From Pseudarthrobacter sp. IC2-21 (GTDB lineage Bacteria; Actinomycetota; Actinomycetes; Actinomycetales; Micrococcaceae), in NCBI RefSeq assembly GCF_034048115.1, contig NZ_CP139145.1, forward strand, positions 2,170,001-2,234,000: a stretch of DNA of 64,000 nt. Direction: 5' to 3'. The notes under the pieces are model-generated. The model had not been told where the DNA came from and did not search any database. It saw nothing but the letters and a program-made list of their open reading frames with translations. Below, in pieces: positions 55,923-64,000 of this stretch. Positions within the stretch are counted from its first letter, which is position 1, and each line of letters begins with the position of its first letter. A program made the position numbers and the translations under genes.

Positions 55923-58226
55923 GATGGCCACACGGTCACTGGATGTGTTGACGCTGGCGGCCAGGATATTGACGTGGTTCTCGGAAAGTACGCGCGTCAC
56001 GTCCGAGAGGAGGGACTTCCGGTCCAGTGCCTCCACCTGGATCTCGACGAGGAATACGCTCGACTGCGTTGGAGCCCAGTCAACATCCACGATCCTGTCC
56101 GGCTGGTCCTTGAGGTCGGAGATATTGGTGCAGTCCGTCCGGTGCACGGACACACCGGAGCCCCTGGTGACGAAGCCCAGGATCGGATCCGGCGGAACAG
56201 GCGTACAACAGCGGGCCAGCTTCACCCACACATCACCGACGCCGCGGACCACCACACCGGAATCTGAAAACTTGGTCTTGGTGACCTGCGTGGGGATGCT
56301 GACTTCGGTGATGTCGTCGTCAGTGCTCTCGTTGCCGCCGAGACTTTCAACAAGCCTCTCCATCACCGACTGGGCCGAGGTGTGGCCGTCGCCCACGCCA
56401 GCGTACAGGCCTGAAATGTCCACATACTTGAAGTCCGCGGCCACCGCAGCGAGGGCCTCGTGCGTCATCAGCCGCTGCAGCGGCAGGTTCTGTTTCCGCA
56501 TGGCCCGGGTGAGGAGCTCCTTGCCGCGGTCGATCGCCTCTTCACGGCGTTCCTTGCTGAACCACTGCCGGATCTTGTTCCGGGCGCGGGCACTCTTAAC
56601 GAAGTGCTGCCAATCCTGGCTGGGCCCGGCACCCTCGGCCTTGGAGGTGAAGATCTCCACCCAGTCGCCGTGGTTCAGTTCGCTGTTCAGCGGCACCAGT
56701 TTGCCGTTGACACGGGCGCCGATGGTCCGGTGCCCCACTTCCGTGTGGACGGCGTAGGCAAAGTCCACAGGGGTGGAGCCGGCGGGCAGCGCCATCACCT
56801 CACCCTTGGGCGTGAACACAAACACCTCGCGGGCGTTGATCTCAAACCGCAGGGAATCCAGGAACTCCCCCGGATCCGAGGTTTCCTGCTGCCAGTCAAC
56901 CAGGGACCGCAGCCAGCCCATGTCGCCATCGCGGGGGCTGCCCGGGCCCACGGCCGTCCGGTTGGGCTGATCCTTGTACTTCCAGTGCGCGGCGACGCCG
57001 TATTCCGCCCGCCGGTGCATCTCGTGCGTGCGGATCTGGATCTCGACGGGTTTGCCGCCCGGACCGATCACCGTGGTGTGCAGTGACTGGTACATGTTGA
57101 ACTTGGGCATGGCTATGTAGTCTTTGAACCGCCCCGGCAAAGGATTCCAGCGCGAATGCATGGTGCCCAGGGCTGCATAGCAGTCCCGCACGGAATCAAC
57201 CAGGACGCGTACGCCCATGAGGTCGTTGATATCGTCGAAATCCTTGTCCCGGACCACCATCTTCTGGTAGATCGAGTAATAGTGCTTGGGCCGGCCGGTG
57301 ATGGTGGCTTTGATCTTGGCGGCACGGAGGTCCTCGGTAATCTGGTCCCGAATAACTCCCAGGCTCTTTTCCCGCTCAGGCGTACGGTCCCCCACCATCC
57401 TGACGATCTCTTCATAGACCTTCGGATAAAGGGCAGCGAAGGACAGGTCCTCAAGCTCCCACTTGATGGTGTTCATGCCGAGCCGGTGGGCCAGGGGCGC
57501 AAAGATCTCCAGCGTTTCCCGGGCTTTCCGGGCCGACGATTCGGCGGAGACGAAGCGCCACGTCCGGGCATTGTGGAGGCGGTCAGCAAGCTTGATCATC
57601 AGGACCCGGATGTCCTTCGCCATGGCCACGACCATTTTCCGGACGGTCTCGGACTGGGCAGCTTCACCGAAGCTGACCTTGTCCAGCTTGGTCACCCCGT
57701 CCACCAGCATGGCAACCTCCGGACCGAAGTCCTTCTTGAGGTCCGTCAGCGTATATTCCGTGTCTTCGACGGTGTCATGGAGCAGGGCGGCAGCCAGGGT
57801 AGTGCCGCTGAGGCCCAGTTCAGCCAGGATGGTGGCCACGGCAACGGGGTGGGTGATGTACGGATCACCGCTCTTGCGTTTCTGCCCGCGGTGGCTCTTT
57901 TCCGCAACGTCGAATGCGCGCTGGATGAGGTCGAAGTCTTCCTTCGGGTTGTTAGCCCGGACCGTCCGCAGCAACGGTTCGAGGATCGGAGAATACGTGG
58001 TGGCGCTGCGGCCGGTGAGCCTGGCCAGCCTGGATCGCGTCCGCTCGCGCCGGCCCGGGAAAGTGGGCCTGGCTCCGGAATTGTCGACCGGTACAACCGG
58101 GCCGGGGCGTGCGGAAACTGCAGGCCCGGCCTGAACACCCTGGCCGGGGCCCTGGTCCCCACCTGCTGTTGGCACCGATGCCGAACGTTCTTCCAATGAA
58201 GCACCCCTTACGACCTGTTTAAACAC
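55803..58226 (-). CDS. relA: Bifunctional (p)ppGpp synthetase/hydrolase, Rel (807 aa)
   Basis: This is the long RSH enzyme that makes and breaks (p)ppGpp. Order: HD hydrolase domain ([33 protein letters not shown]), synthetase domain ([34 protein letters not shown] is [14 protein letters not shown] here), TGS domain ([28 protein letters not shown], by its core [15 protein letters not shown]), zinc-finger Cys region ([15 protein letters not shown]) and C-terminal ACT. Both catalytic halves look active. The start could be the GTG at 58226 (GGAGG ten bases upstream) or a TTG at 58196 (AAGGGG seven bases upstream). It is separated from secF by a hairpin. Confidence 0.95.
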   Translation of the reverse strand: MFKQVVRGASLEERSASVPTAGGDQGPGQGVQAGPAVSARPGPVVPVDNSGARPTFPGRRERTRSRLARLTGRSATTYSPILEPLLRTVRANNPKEDFDLIQRAFDVAEKSHRGQKRKSGDPYITHPVAVATILAELGLSGTTLAAALLHDTVEDTEYTLTDLKKDFGPEVAMLVDGVTKLDKVSFGEAAQSETVRKMVVAMAKDIRVLMIKLADRLHNARTWRFVSAESSARKARETLEIFAPLAHRLGMNTIKWELEDLSFAALYPKVYEEIVRMVGDRTPEREKSLGVIRDQITEDLRAAKIKATITGRPKHYYSIYQKMVVRDKDFDDINDLMGVRVLVDSVRDCYAALGTMHSRWNPLPGRFKDYIAMPKFNMYQSLHTTVIGPGGKPVEIQIRTHEMHRRAEYGVAAHWKYKDQPNRTAVGPGSPRDGDMGWLRSLVDWQQETSDPGEFLDSLRFEINAREVFVFTPKGEVMALPAGSTPVDFAYAVHTEVGHRTIGARVNGKLVPLNSELNHGDWVEIFTSKAEGAGPSQDWQHFVKSARARNKIRQWFSKERREEAIDRGKELLTRAMRKQNLPLQRLMTHEALAAVAADFKYVDISGLYAGVGDGHTSAQSVMERLVESLGGNESTDDDITEVSIPTQVTKTKFSDSGVVVRGVGDVWVKLARCCTPVPPDPILGFVTRGSGVSVHRTDCTNISDLKDQPDRIVDVDWAPTQSSVFLVEIQVEALDRKSLLSDVTRVLSENHVNILAASVNTSSDRVAISRFAFEMGDPKYLSHVLSAVRRIDGVFDVYRTTGNKRRS

Positions 58227-58278
58227 CCAGTCTATTCCTCCGTCGGTTCACTTCCGTAACCGGTGGTTAAATGCGAAC

Positions 58279-58316
58279 GGACCGGCCGGCGTGGAAATTC
58301 CGACGCCGGCCGGTCC
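58279..58316 (-). terminator. Hairpin after secF
   Basis: GGACCGGCCGGCGT (58279-58292) and ACGCCGGCCGGTCC (58303-58316) form a perfect 14-bp stem with a 10-base loop, 17 bases after the secF stop. There is no strong U-run, but it probably ends the sec transcript before relA. Confidence 0.6.
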
Positions 58317-58332
58317 CTTGAGGTGCGTGCGG

Positions 58333-59352
58333 TCAAGCCCCTGCGGGCGCTGCCGATTCTTCCGACCGGGCAGCGTTTTCAGCCCGGCGGCTTTCGACTT
58401 TCCTGGCCTGCTTGACCAGGTCGGGTTCGCCCTGGCGCAGCCAGGCATACATGGGCGCCGCCACAAAGATGGTGGCGGCCGTTCCAATCAAAATACCGAC
58501 GAACAGTGCCAGCGACAGGTCGCGCAGGGTGCCTGCACCGAGGAGTCCGGCTCCGATGAACAGGATGGCTCCCACCGGGAGGATGGCCACCATCATGGTG
58601 TTGATGGAGCGGACCAGGGTCTGGTTCACGGCGAGGTTGACCTCCTCGGCAAAGGTCCGGCGCGTGGAGGCGTTGATGTCCGCGGTGTTTTCCCTGATCT
58701 TGTCGAAGACCACCACGGTGTCGTACAGCGAGTAGCTGAGCACCGTCAGGAACCCGATGATGGCTGACGGTGTCACCTCAAAGTCACTGAGGGCGTACAC
58801 CCCCGCGGTAATGAACATGGTCACCAGCATGGCGGTCAGTGCGGACACCGACATCTTCCACGTCCGGAAGTACAGTGCCATGAGCACGGCTGCCAGGCCC
58901 ACGAAGACGAGCAACCCCATCAGCGCCTGTTTGGTGACATCCGCGCCCCACGTCGGACCGATGAAGGTCGAGGTCACTTCATTATCAGTAACCCCGTAGG
59001 CGGAGGCGAGGCCTTCCTTGATCCTGAGCGTCTCGTCGTCGCTGAGCTTGTCAGTCTGGATCCGCATGGTGGTCCCTGCGACGTTCGCGACGCGCGGCAC
59101 GCTGCCGGCCACTACGTCCTGAACGACGTTTTCCCCGAGTGCGGAGTTTGTGTCCTTGACGTTGGAGACCGTGAACTCGGAACCGCCCCGGAACTCGATG
59201 CCGAGGTTGAATCCGCCCTTGACCACGGGAATCACGATGGACAGCGCCACGGCCGCCATGGCGATGAGGAACCAGATCTTCTTGGCGCCCACGAAGTTGT
59301 AGGACCGCTTGCCCGTGTAGAGCTCGTTACCGAAAGTGGCAAAGCTGGACAT
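58333..59352 (-). CDS. secF: Protein translocase subunit SecF (339 aa)
   Basis: With SecD this subunit uses the proton motive force to help pull exported proteins through SecYEG. It has six hydrophobic spans and the SecF pattern: IEFRGGSEFTV near residue 55, SDFEVTPSAIIGFLTVLSYSLYDTVVVFDKIREN in the middle (seen by its core YSLYDTVVVFDKIREN) and QTLVRSINTMMV. The ATG shares its A with the TAA of secD (TAATG). The C-terminal 30 residues are charged. Confidence 0.95.
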   Translation of the reverse strand: MSSFATFGNELYTGKRSYNFVGAKKIWFLIAMAAVALSIVIPVVKGGFNLGIEFRGGSEFTVSNVKDTNSALGENVVQDVVAGSVPRVANVAGTTMRIQTDKLSDDETLRIKEGLASAYGVTDNEVTSTFIGPTWGADVTKQALMGLLVFVGLAAVLMALYFRTWKMSVSALTAMLVTMFITAGVYALSDFEVTPSAIIGFLTVLSYSLYDTVVVFDKIRENTADINASTRRTFAEEVNLAVNQTLVRSINTMMVAILPVGAILFIGAGLLGAGTLRDLSLALFVGILIGTAATIFVAAPMYAWLRQGEPDLVKQARKVESRRAENAARSEESAAPAGA

Positions 59353-61109
59353 TACTTGTTCTCCTTGGCTGCGCTCTTGGAGGAGCCTGTCAGCTGCTCC
59401 TGCTTTTCCGCGAGGCGGCGTTCCGCGATGGTCATGCGCCGTTCAGCTTCGGCAGCGGCACCGGTGTTCTTGGCCCGGACTACTGCCGGTTTGACCTCAG
59501 GCGTGCGCAGTCGGCCGGCACCGCGGTACAGCGGAACGGCACCAAGGCGCTTCGGGTCGAGGCCGGAGAACCGGTGGCCTTCCCCGAAGAACCGGGTCCG
59601 CGCCAGCAGCTGCAGCGTCGGGTGGGTGAACATAAAGACCACGATGAGGTCCGCAATGGCTGTCAGGCCAAGGGTGAACGCGAAGCCCCGGACGTTGCCG
59701 ACGGCCACGAAGTAGAGCACCAGGGCGGCGAGCAGGTTCACGGCCTTGGAGGCGAGGACCGTCCGTTTGGCACGCTTCCAGCCGTTCTCCACAGCCGAGA
59801 CCAGGCCGCGGCCTTCGCGAAGCTCATCACGGATGCGTTCGAAGTAAACAATGAACGAGTCGGCGGTCTGGCCGATGGCCACGATGATGCCGGCCACACC
59901 GGCGAGGGACAGGCGGTAGTTTTCGGTCCAGCCCAGGATGGCAATGGCCAGATAGGTCAGGGCACCCGCCACCACCAGCGAGGCAATGGTGACAAAGCCC
60001 AGGGCCCTGTACTGGAACAGGGAGTAGACCACCACGAGGAGCAGGCCGATGACGCCGGCGAGGAGGCCCATCCGCAGCTGCTCCCCGCCGAGGGTGGCGG
60101 AGATCTGCTGGTCGCTCTGGATTTCAAAGCTGATGGGCAGCGCGCCGAAGCGGAGCTGATCGGAGAGGGCCTTGGCCGTCTTTTCGTTGAAATTACCGGT
60201 GATCTGGGGCCGTCCATCGGTAATGACCGCCAGCGACCTCGGTGCCGAGATCACTTTGTCGTCCAGGACGATGGCGAACTGGGCCTTCGGATCGTTGCCG
60301 GACTCGCCCCCGGCAGCCACGTAGAACTGGTTCAGGCGTTCGGTGACCTCCTTGAACTTGGCGGTGCCTTCGCTGTCGAACTGGATATTGACGGCCCACT
60401 GGTTGGTCACTGCGCCCTGGGAGCCCTGCTGCAACTGGAAGGATGAGGTCACGATGTTGCGGCCCTTGACCTCGACCGGGCCCAGGATGTACTTGATCGC
60501 CGGAGTGGTTGCCGTGGCGGGCTCGCACGTGACCAGCGGCTTGGTGGGATCGGAGGCGGCCGGCTTGTCCGCGGGCGGCTTGTTGCAGTCGAGGGTTTCA
60601 AACTGCCGGTAAACCTCAGGCGTGATCCAGTTGGTATCACTGCTGTTGGCCGGTGCCGCCGTCGGCTTGGGCAGCTGATCCTCGGGCGTCAGCGACTCCG
60701 TGGGTACAGCCGCACCGTCACCGTTAAGCAGCACCGGGCGGAAGTTCATGTCCGCGGAGGCCTGGATCAGGTCGCGGGTCTCCTTCGTGGGAGTACCTGG
60801 CAGGCTCACCACGACGTTGCGCCCGGACTGCGTGCTGATTTCGGCTTCAGCCACACCGGAGCCGTCCACCCGCTGGCGAATAATCGCCACGGCCTGGTTG
60901 AGCTGCTCTTCGTTGATGTCCGAACCGCCCTCAACCTTCGGCGCCAGGATCATCTGGGTGCCGCCCTCGAGGTCGAGTGCCAGCTTGGGTGCCCAGCTTG
61001 CCTGACCGGCGAGGGTGCCGCCGGCCAGGACAGCGGTCAGGACGGCGAGGATTACGCCGAGCCACACCAGGACCCGCAGGCCTGCATTTTTGGGGCCAGT
61101 TCGTGCCAT
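59352..61109 (-). CDS. secD: Protein translocase subunit SecD (585 aa)
   Basis: The partner of SecF, with one N-terminal span, a large external domain and five C-terminal spans. Marks are LDLEGGTQMILAPK near residue 45, VDGSGVAEAEISTQSGRNVVVSLPG (seen by its core GRNVVVSLPG), and IGQTADSFIVYFERIRDELREGRG. The external domain has a Pro/Thr-rich insertion (LPKPTAAPANSSDT). The ATG has GAGAAAG upstream. It follows yajC after a hairpin. Confidence 0.95.
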   Translation of the reverse strand: MARTGPKNAGLRVLVWLGVILAVLTAVLAGGTLAGQASWAPKLALDLEGGTQMILAPKVEGGSDINEEQLNQAVAIIRQRVDGSGVAEAEISTQSGRNVVVSLPGTPTKETRDLIQASADMNFRPVLLNGDGAAVPTESLTPEDQLPKPTAAPANSSDTNWITPEVYRQFETLDCNKPPADKPAASDPTKPLVTCEPATATTPAIKYILGPVEVKGRNIVTSSFQLQQGSQGAVTNQWAVNIQFDSEGTAKFKEVTERLNQFYVAAGGESGNDPKAQFAIVLDDKVISAPRSLAVITDGRPQITGNFNEKTAKALSDQLRFGALPISFEIQSDQQISATLGGEQLRMGLLAGVIGLLLVVVYSLFQYRALGFVTIASLVVAGALTYLAIAILGWTENYRLSLAGVAGIIVAIGQTADSFIVYFERIRDELREGRGLVSAVENGWKRAKRTVLASKAVNLLAALVLYFVAVGNVRGFAFTLGLTAIADLIVVFMFTHPTLQLLARTRFFGEGHRFSGLDPKRLGAVPLYRGAGRLRTPEVKPAVVRAKNTGAAAEAERRMTIAERRLAEKQEQLTGSSKSAAKENK

Positions 61110-61138
61110 TGTCGATCTTTCTCTTATGTACGGAGGAA

Positions 61139-61171
61139 CCGCCGGTGTGAGCCAATTGCTCTCACCGGCGG
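61139..61171 (-). terminator. Hairpin between yajC and secD
   Basis: CCGCCGGTGTGAGC (61139-61152) and GCTCTCACCGGCGG (61158-61171) pair with one mismatch around a five-base loop. It lies in the 110-base gap between the yajC stop and the secD ATG, so it may attenuate read-through into secD-secF. Confidence 0.5.
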
Positions 61172-61219
61172 CAGTCCGCGGCCGTAGAGGTGTTGTGGAG
61201 CCTGATGCGGCAGCGGGCG

Positions 61220-61621
61220 CTAGCTGTCCTTCTTGCCCTCATCGTTGAGGCGCTTCAGGGTCTCTTCGGGCGTTTCGGACGTTGCGGGGGTACCAAGATC
61301 CTGGGAAGTGAGCGAGGACGCGTCGTTGGGGACCAGGGTGGGCTCTTCGTCAGCAGCAACGGCGGGTTCAACGATCTTGGTGACGGCCTGGCGGTGAACT
61401 GTTGCGAGGTTCCCGGGGGAAAGCTCCAGGACCACTTTGTTCTCGGCGTCGTCCATGGACACGATGCGGCCGAAGAGGCCAAAGCTCGTCATGACCTCAA
61501 CACCCGGCGCGAACTGGGACTGCAGCGTGGCCTGCTGCTCCTTGGTCTTCTTGTTGCGGCGGAACATCATGAAGATAAAGATTCCGAGCATTGCAAACAA
61601 GACGATGTTCATGGGATCCAC
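61220..61621 (-). CDS. yajC: Preprotein translocase subunit YajC (133 aa)
   Basis: A small Sec accessory protein with one N-terminal span (IVLFAMLGIFIFMMFRR), the usual YajC core (GVEVMTSFGLFGRIVSMDDAENKVVLEL, seen by its part GVEVMTSFGLFGRIVS) and a disordered acidic tail (about 45 residues). The start is taken as the GTG at 61621; an ATG three codons later is possible. Neither has a good ribosome site. Confidence 0.93.
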   Translation of the reverse strand: MDPMNIVLFAMLGIFIFMMFRRNKKTKEQQATLQSQFAPGVEVMTSFGLFGRIVSMDDAENKVVLELSPGNLATVHRQAVTKIVEPAVAADEEPTLVPNDASSLTSQDLGTPATSETPEETLKRLNDEGKKDS

Positions 61622-61799
61622 AGGGAAGGTTTCCGTTCTGTACTGGCGTGTCTGATGTGTGGCTGCGTCCGCTTCGTTCCGCCATGCAGATGTTCGTGCT
61701 GGCCGGGCAACGGCCCCTCGGAGCCGCCGGCGGGAACAAAGACCCCGAACGTGCCGGGTTTCATACCAGTCTAAAGGGAAAAGCTGAAAGGACGGCCTC

Positions 61800-62885
61800 T
61801 TAGCTGTTCGGCGCCCAATCAGGTGTTGCTTCGCTGTCGTCGGGGTCTATTTCGAACAGGTCCATGGGTTCCTGTCCGAACACACCGGCCGGCACCGCAT
61901 ATCCAAGGTGCGTCCAGGCCGGCGCCATGGCGATGCGGCCCCGGGGCGTCCGGCCCAGAAGGCCTTCGCGGACCAGGAACGGCTCGGCCACCGTTTCCAC
62001 GGTCTCGGTTTCTTCCCCCACGGCAATGGCCAGGGTGGAAAGACCTACCGGGCCGCCACCGAATTTGGTGATGAGTGCCTCAAGAACTGCCCGGTCCAGC
62101 CGGTCCAGGCCGCGTTTGTCCACTTCGTACATGTCCAGCGCGGCGGACGCCGCACGGGCGTCGATCTGGTCAATACCGTGCACCAGGGCCCAGTCCCGCA
62201 CCCGGCGGAGGAGGCGGTTGGCGATACGCGGTGTACCCCGGGAACGGCCCGCGATTTCGCTGAACCCGGCGGAGTTGACTTTGAGGTCCAGCAGCCCGGC
62301 AGAACGCCGGAGCACCAGTTCCAGTTCGGCCACACTGTAGAACTCCAGGTGGCCGGTGAATCCGAATCTGTCCCGCAGCGGACCCGGCAGGAGACCGGCT
62401 CGGGTTGTGGCACCCACCAGGGTGAACGGCGGCAGCTCCAGCGGGATGGCGGTGGCGCCGGCGCCCTTGCCCACCACAATGTCCACCCGGAAATCTTCCA
62501 TGGCCATGTACAGCATCTCTTCGGCGGGCCGGGACATGCGGTGGATTTCGTCCAGGAAGAGGACTTCGCCTTCGGACAGGGAAGAAAGAATGGCGGCGAG
62601 GTCACCGGCGTGTTGGATGGCGGGGCCGCTGCTGATCCGCAACGGCGCGTTCATTTCGGACGCCACGATCATGGCCAGGGTGGTTTTTCCCAGACCGGGA
62701 GGACCGGAGAAAAGCACATGGTCGGCGCTGCGGCCGCGCATCCTTGAGGCCTGCAGGACCAGGGAGAGCTGCTTGCGGACGCGGTGCTGGCCCACAAAAT
62801 CATCCAGGTTCTTCGGCCGGAGGGCGGCCTCAATGGCGCGCTCCTCAGGCTCCTCCCCCGCTGCCACCACTGACGGCTCAGCCAC
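61800..62885 (-). CDS. ruvB: Holliday junction branch-migration helicase RuvB (361 aa)
   Basis: A AAA+ motor driving branch migration with RuvA. It has Walker A ([13 protein letters not shown]), Walker B ([10 protein letters not shown]), sensor 1 ([20 protein letters not shown]) and the C-terminal winged helix ([17 protein letters not shown]). The GTG start overlaps the end of ruvA by eight bases. The C-terminal tail is acidic ([13 protein letters not shown]). Confidence 0.97.
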   Translation of the reverse strand: MAEPSVVAAGEEPEERAIEAALRPKNLDDFVGQHRVRKQLSLVLQASRMRGRSADHVLFSGPPGLGKTTLAMIVASEMNAPLRISSGPAIQHAGDLAAILSSLSEGEVLFLDEIHRMSRPAEEMLYMAMEDFRVDIVVGKGAGATAIPLELPPFTLVGATTRAGLLPGPLRDRFGFTGHLEFYSVAELELVLRRSAGLLDLKVNSAGFSEIAGRSRGTPRIANRLLRRVRDWALVHGIDQIDARAASAALDMYEVDKRGLDRLDRAVLEALITKFGGGPVGLSTLAIAVGEETETVETVAEPFLVREGLLGRTPRGRIAMAPAWTHLGYAVPAGVFGQEPMDLFEIDPDDSEATPDWAPNS

Positions 62886-63522
62886 GGCTGCCTACGCGGT
62901 TGCCGGCCCGCGCGCCGTCCTGTCCAAGCCAGCGGAGGGTGGTCCGCAGGATTTCGGCAACGTTGCCCCGGAATGAGACTTCCGGCTCGTCCGCGAGGGC
63001 CTTGTCAATGCTTGCAGTCGCGTCCTTTTCCGACCAGCCCAGGCTGGTCATGGCCGCCACCACTTGAGGCTTCCAGGCCGCTTCCGCCGCCGTGGCCGGG
63101 GCGGCGGCTCCGGCTGTGCCGTGCGGCACCAGCTTGCCGGCGAGCTCCAGGACAATCCGGCCTGCCACCTTGGGCCCGATACCCGGCACCTTGGTGAACG
63201 TCTTGCTGTCCCCGGTGTGGGCGGCCACCCGGATGGCTTCGGGCTCATGGACCGCCAACACGGCCAGGGCCAGCCGTGGCCCCACGCCGCTGACGCTGAG
63301 CAGGACGTCAAAAACTTCCCGCTCATCGTCGGAGGCAAACCCAAAGAGCGTCAGCGAGTCCTCCCGGACAATCAGCGAGGTGAAGAGTTTGCCTTCTTCC
63401 CCGGTGCGGAGGCCGCTGAGCGTCTGGGGGGTGGCGTTGACGCTCATACCGGCGCCGTTGAGGTCAATCACTGCTGTGGAAAGGCCAACGTGCGCCACGG
63501 TCCCGCGAAGGAAACTGATCAA
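62878..63522 (-). CDS. ruvA: Holliday junction-binding protein RuvA (214 aa)
   Basis: RuvA holds the four-way junction for RuvB. The N-terminal OB domain ([24 protein letters not shown]) is followed by two HhH motifs ([16 protein letters not shown] and [19 protein letters not shown]) and a C-terminal RuvB-binding domain after an Ala-rich linker. The start is a TTG at 63522 with AGGAG seven bases upstream; it opens the family's ISFLRG. The longer frame has no match. Confidence 0.95.
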   Translation of the reverse strand: MISFLRGTVAHVGLSTAVIDLNGAGMSVNATPQTLSGLRTGEEGKLFTSLIVREDSLTLFGFASDDEREVFDVLLSVSGVGPRLALAVLAVHEPEAIRVAAHTGDSKTFTKVPGIGPKVAGRIVLELAGKLVPHGTAGAAAPATAAEAAWKPQVVAAMTSLGWSEKDATASIDKALADEPEVSFRGNVAEILRTTLRWLGQDGARAGNRVGSRG

Positions 63523-63612
63523 AGCCGGGCTCCTGGTGTACTGCCGGGCCCTTGATGGAACCACCGGCTATCCGAACATATCTACGAATACCCTAGCAAG
63601 GGCTGCGGACAT

Positions 63613-64000
63613 TCAGCGTGCGCGGCGCGCCTTCGCCTCGGCATCGGCCCACGCGCGCTGGGCCGGGGTCAGGGACAGGCTGCCCGGGCCGGTGGTGGCC
63701 ACCGCTGCCCCGCTGCCGGCACGCCACGCATGCGTAATGGCCAACGCCAGGGCGTCCGCGGCGTCGGCGGGACGCGGGGGCGCATCGAGCCGCAGGATCT
63801 TGGTGACGAGCTTGGTGACCGCGTCCTTGTTGGAGGTGCCGCTGCCGGTAACAGCGGCCTTGACCTCCGACGGCGTGTGCAGCGCCACCGGGATCCCCCG
63901 CCGGGCGGCGGCAGTGATCACCACGCCGGACGCCTGTGCCACACCCATCACCGTGCTGACGTTCAGCTGGGAAAAGACGCGTTCGACGGCGAGCACCTGG
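63613..64000 (-). CDS. ruvC: Holliday junction endonuclease RuvC, partial at the right edge
   Basis: The C-terminal two-thirds of RuvC is seen. It keeps a catalytic Glu (VERVFSQLN), [31 protein letters not shown] and the last metal-binding Asp ([14 protein letters not shown]). A tail of about 35 residues ([21 protein letters not shown] at the end) exceeds the E. coli protein. The start lies beyond the window. ruvA follows after 90 bases. Confidence 0.93.
   Translation of the reverse strand, partial: QVLAVERVFSQLNVSTVMGVAQASGVVITAAARRGIPVALHTPSEVKAAVTGSGTSNKDAVTKLVTKILRLDAPPRPADAADALALAITHAWRAGSGAAVATTGPGSLSLTPAQRAWADAEAKARRAR

Overview
The window is about 64 kb of high-GC actinobacterial chromosome, most likely from Arthrobacter, Pseudarthrobacter or a close relative in the Micrococcaceae. 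The reasons are the actinobacterial integration host factor mIHF, a pyrR-pyrB-pyrC-carA-carB-pyrF block running on into mihF-gmk-rpoZ-coaBC-metK-priA, a PriA without helicase motifs, a VLRF1-type protein, and many GTG and TTG starts. The exact species cannot be fixed from this stretch. No rRNA, tRNA, insertion sequence, prophage or CRISPR array was found. No gene-free stretch exceeds about 235 bases. Layout from left to right. (1) 1-3742: a glycerol block, glpF (cut by the window edge) and glpD on the minus strand, with a divergent SorC-type regulator. (2) 3753-6651: an aldo/keto reductase, an alpha/beta hydrolase and a glycosyltransferase packed on the plus strand. (3) 6661-21862: a long minus-strand core run, from pyrR through the pyrimidine genes and a small PH-like membrane protein to mIHF, guanylate kinase, RNA polymerase omega, CoaBC, SAM synthetase and degenerate PriA. 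(4) 21962-31564: an accessory region between core blocks. It holds a PrsW-like membrane protease, then an eight-gene minus-strand operon headed by a xylose-isomerase-like TIM-barrel enzyme: DhaK-DhaL kinase, RpiB-like isomerase, 3-hydroxyacyl-CoA-dehydrogenase-like enzyme, SDR, a 30-residue single-span membrane protein, an ACS-type MFS transporter and a triosephosphate-isomerase paralogue. A GntR/FCD regulator lies just upstream. (5) 31693-42836: nusB, efp, a TPR protein, aroB-aroK-aroC, aroE, mltG, ruvX, alaS and two small membrane or envelope proteins. (6) 42982-58226: rpsD, rarA, a VLRF1-like protein, a DODA-type dioxygenase, a GNAT enzyme, aspS, an amino-acid permease, hisS, a membrane-anchored cyclophilin, a DUF349 protein, an AbiEi-like protein and the (p)ppGpp synthetase/hydrolase. 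(7) 58333-64000: secF-secD-yajC and ruvB-ruvA-ruvC (ruvC cut by the right edge). How the genes work together: the core blocks serve pyrimidine and chorismate synthesis, translation, protein export, the stringent response and recombination repair. They are arranged as tightly coupled operons with TAATG, ATGA and GTGA junctions. The accessory operon reads as a pathway that takes up an organic anion (probably a sugar acid), oxidises it at a beta-hydroxyl, decarboxylates it to a tetrulose, phosphorylates it with the DhaKL kinase, and isomerises it through the TIM-like and RpiB-like enzymes to erythrose 4-phosphate. A GntR repressor probably acts at two copies of an 11-bp element (CTATAGGATCT), one before the operon and one before its own gene. 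The enzyme families are read directly from sequence. The substrate and the order of reactions are inference. This operon, with its unannotated 30-residue membrane protein, is the best candidate for an undescribed system here. The VLRF1-like protein that lacks its catalytic loop is the second.
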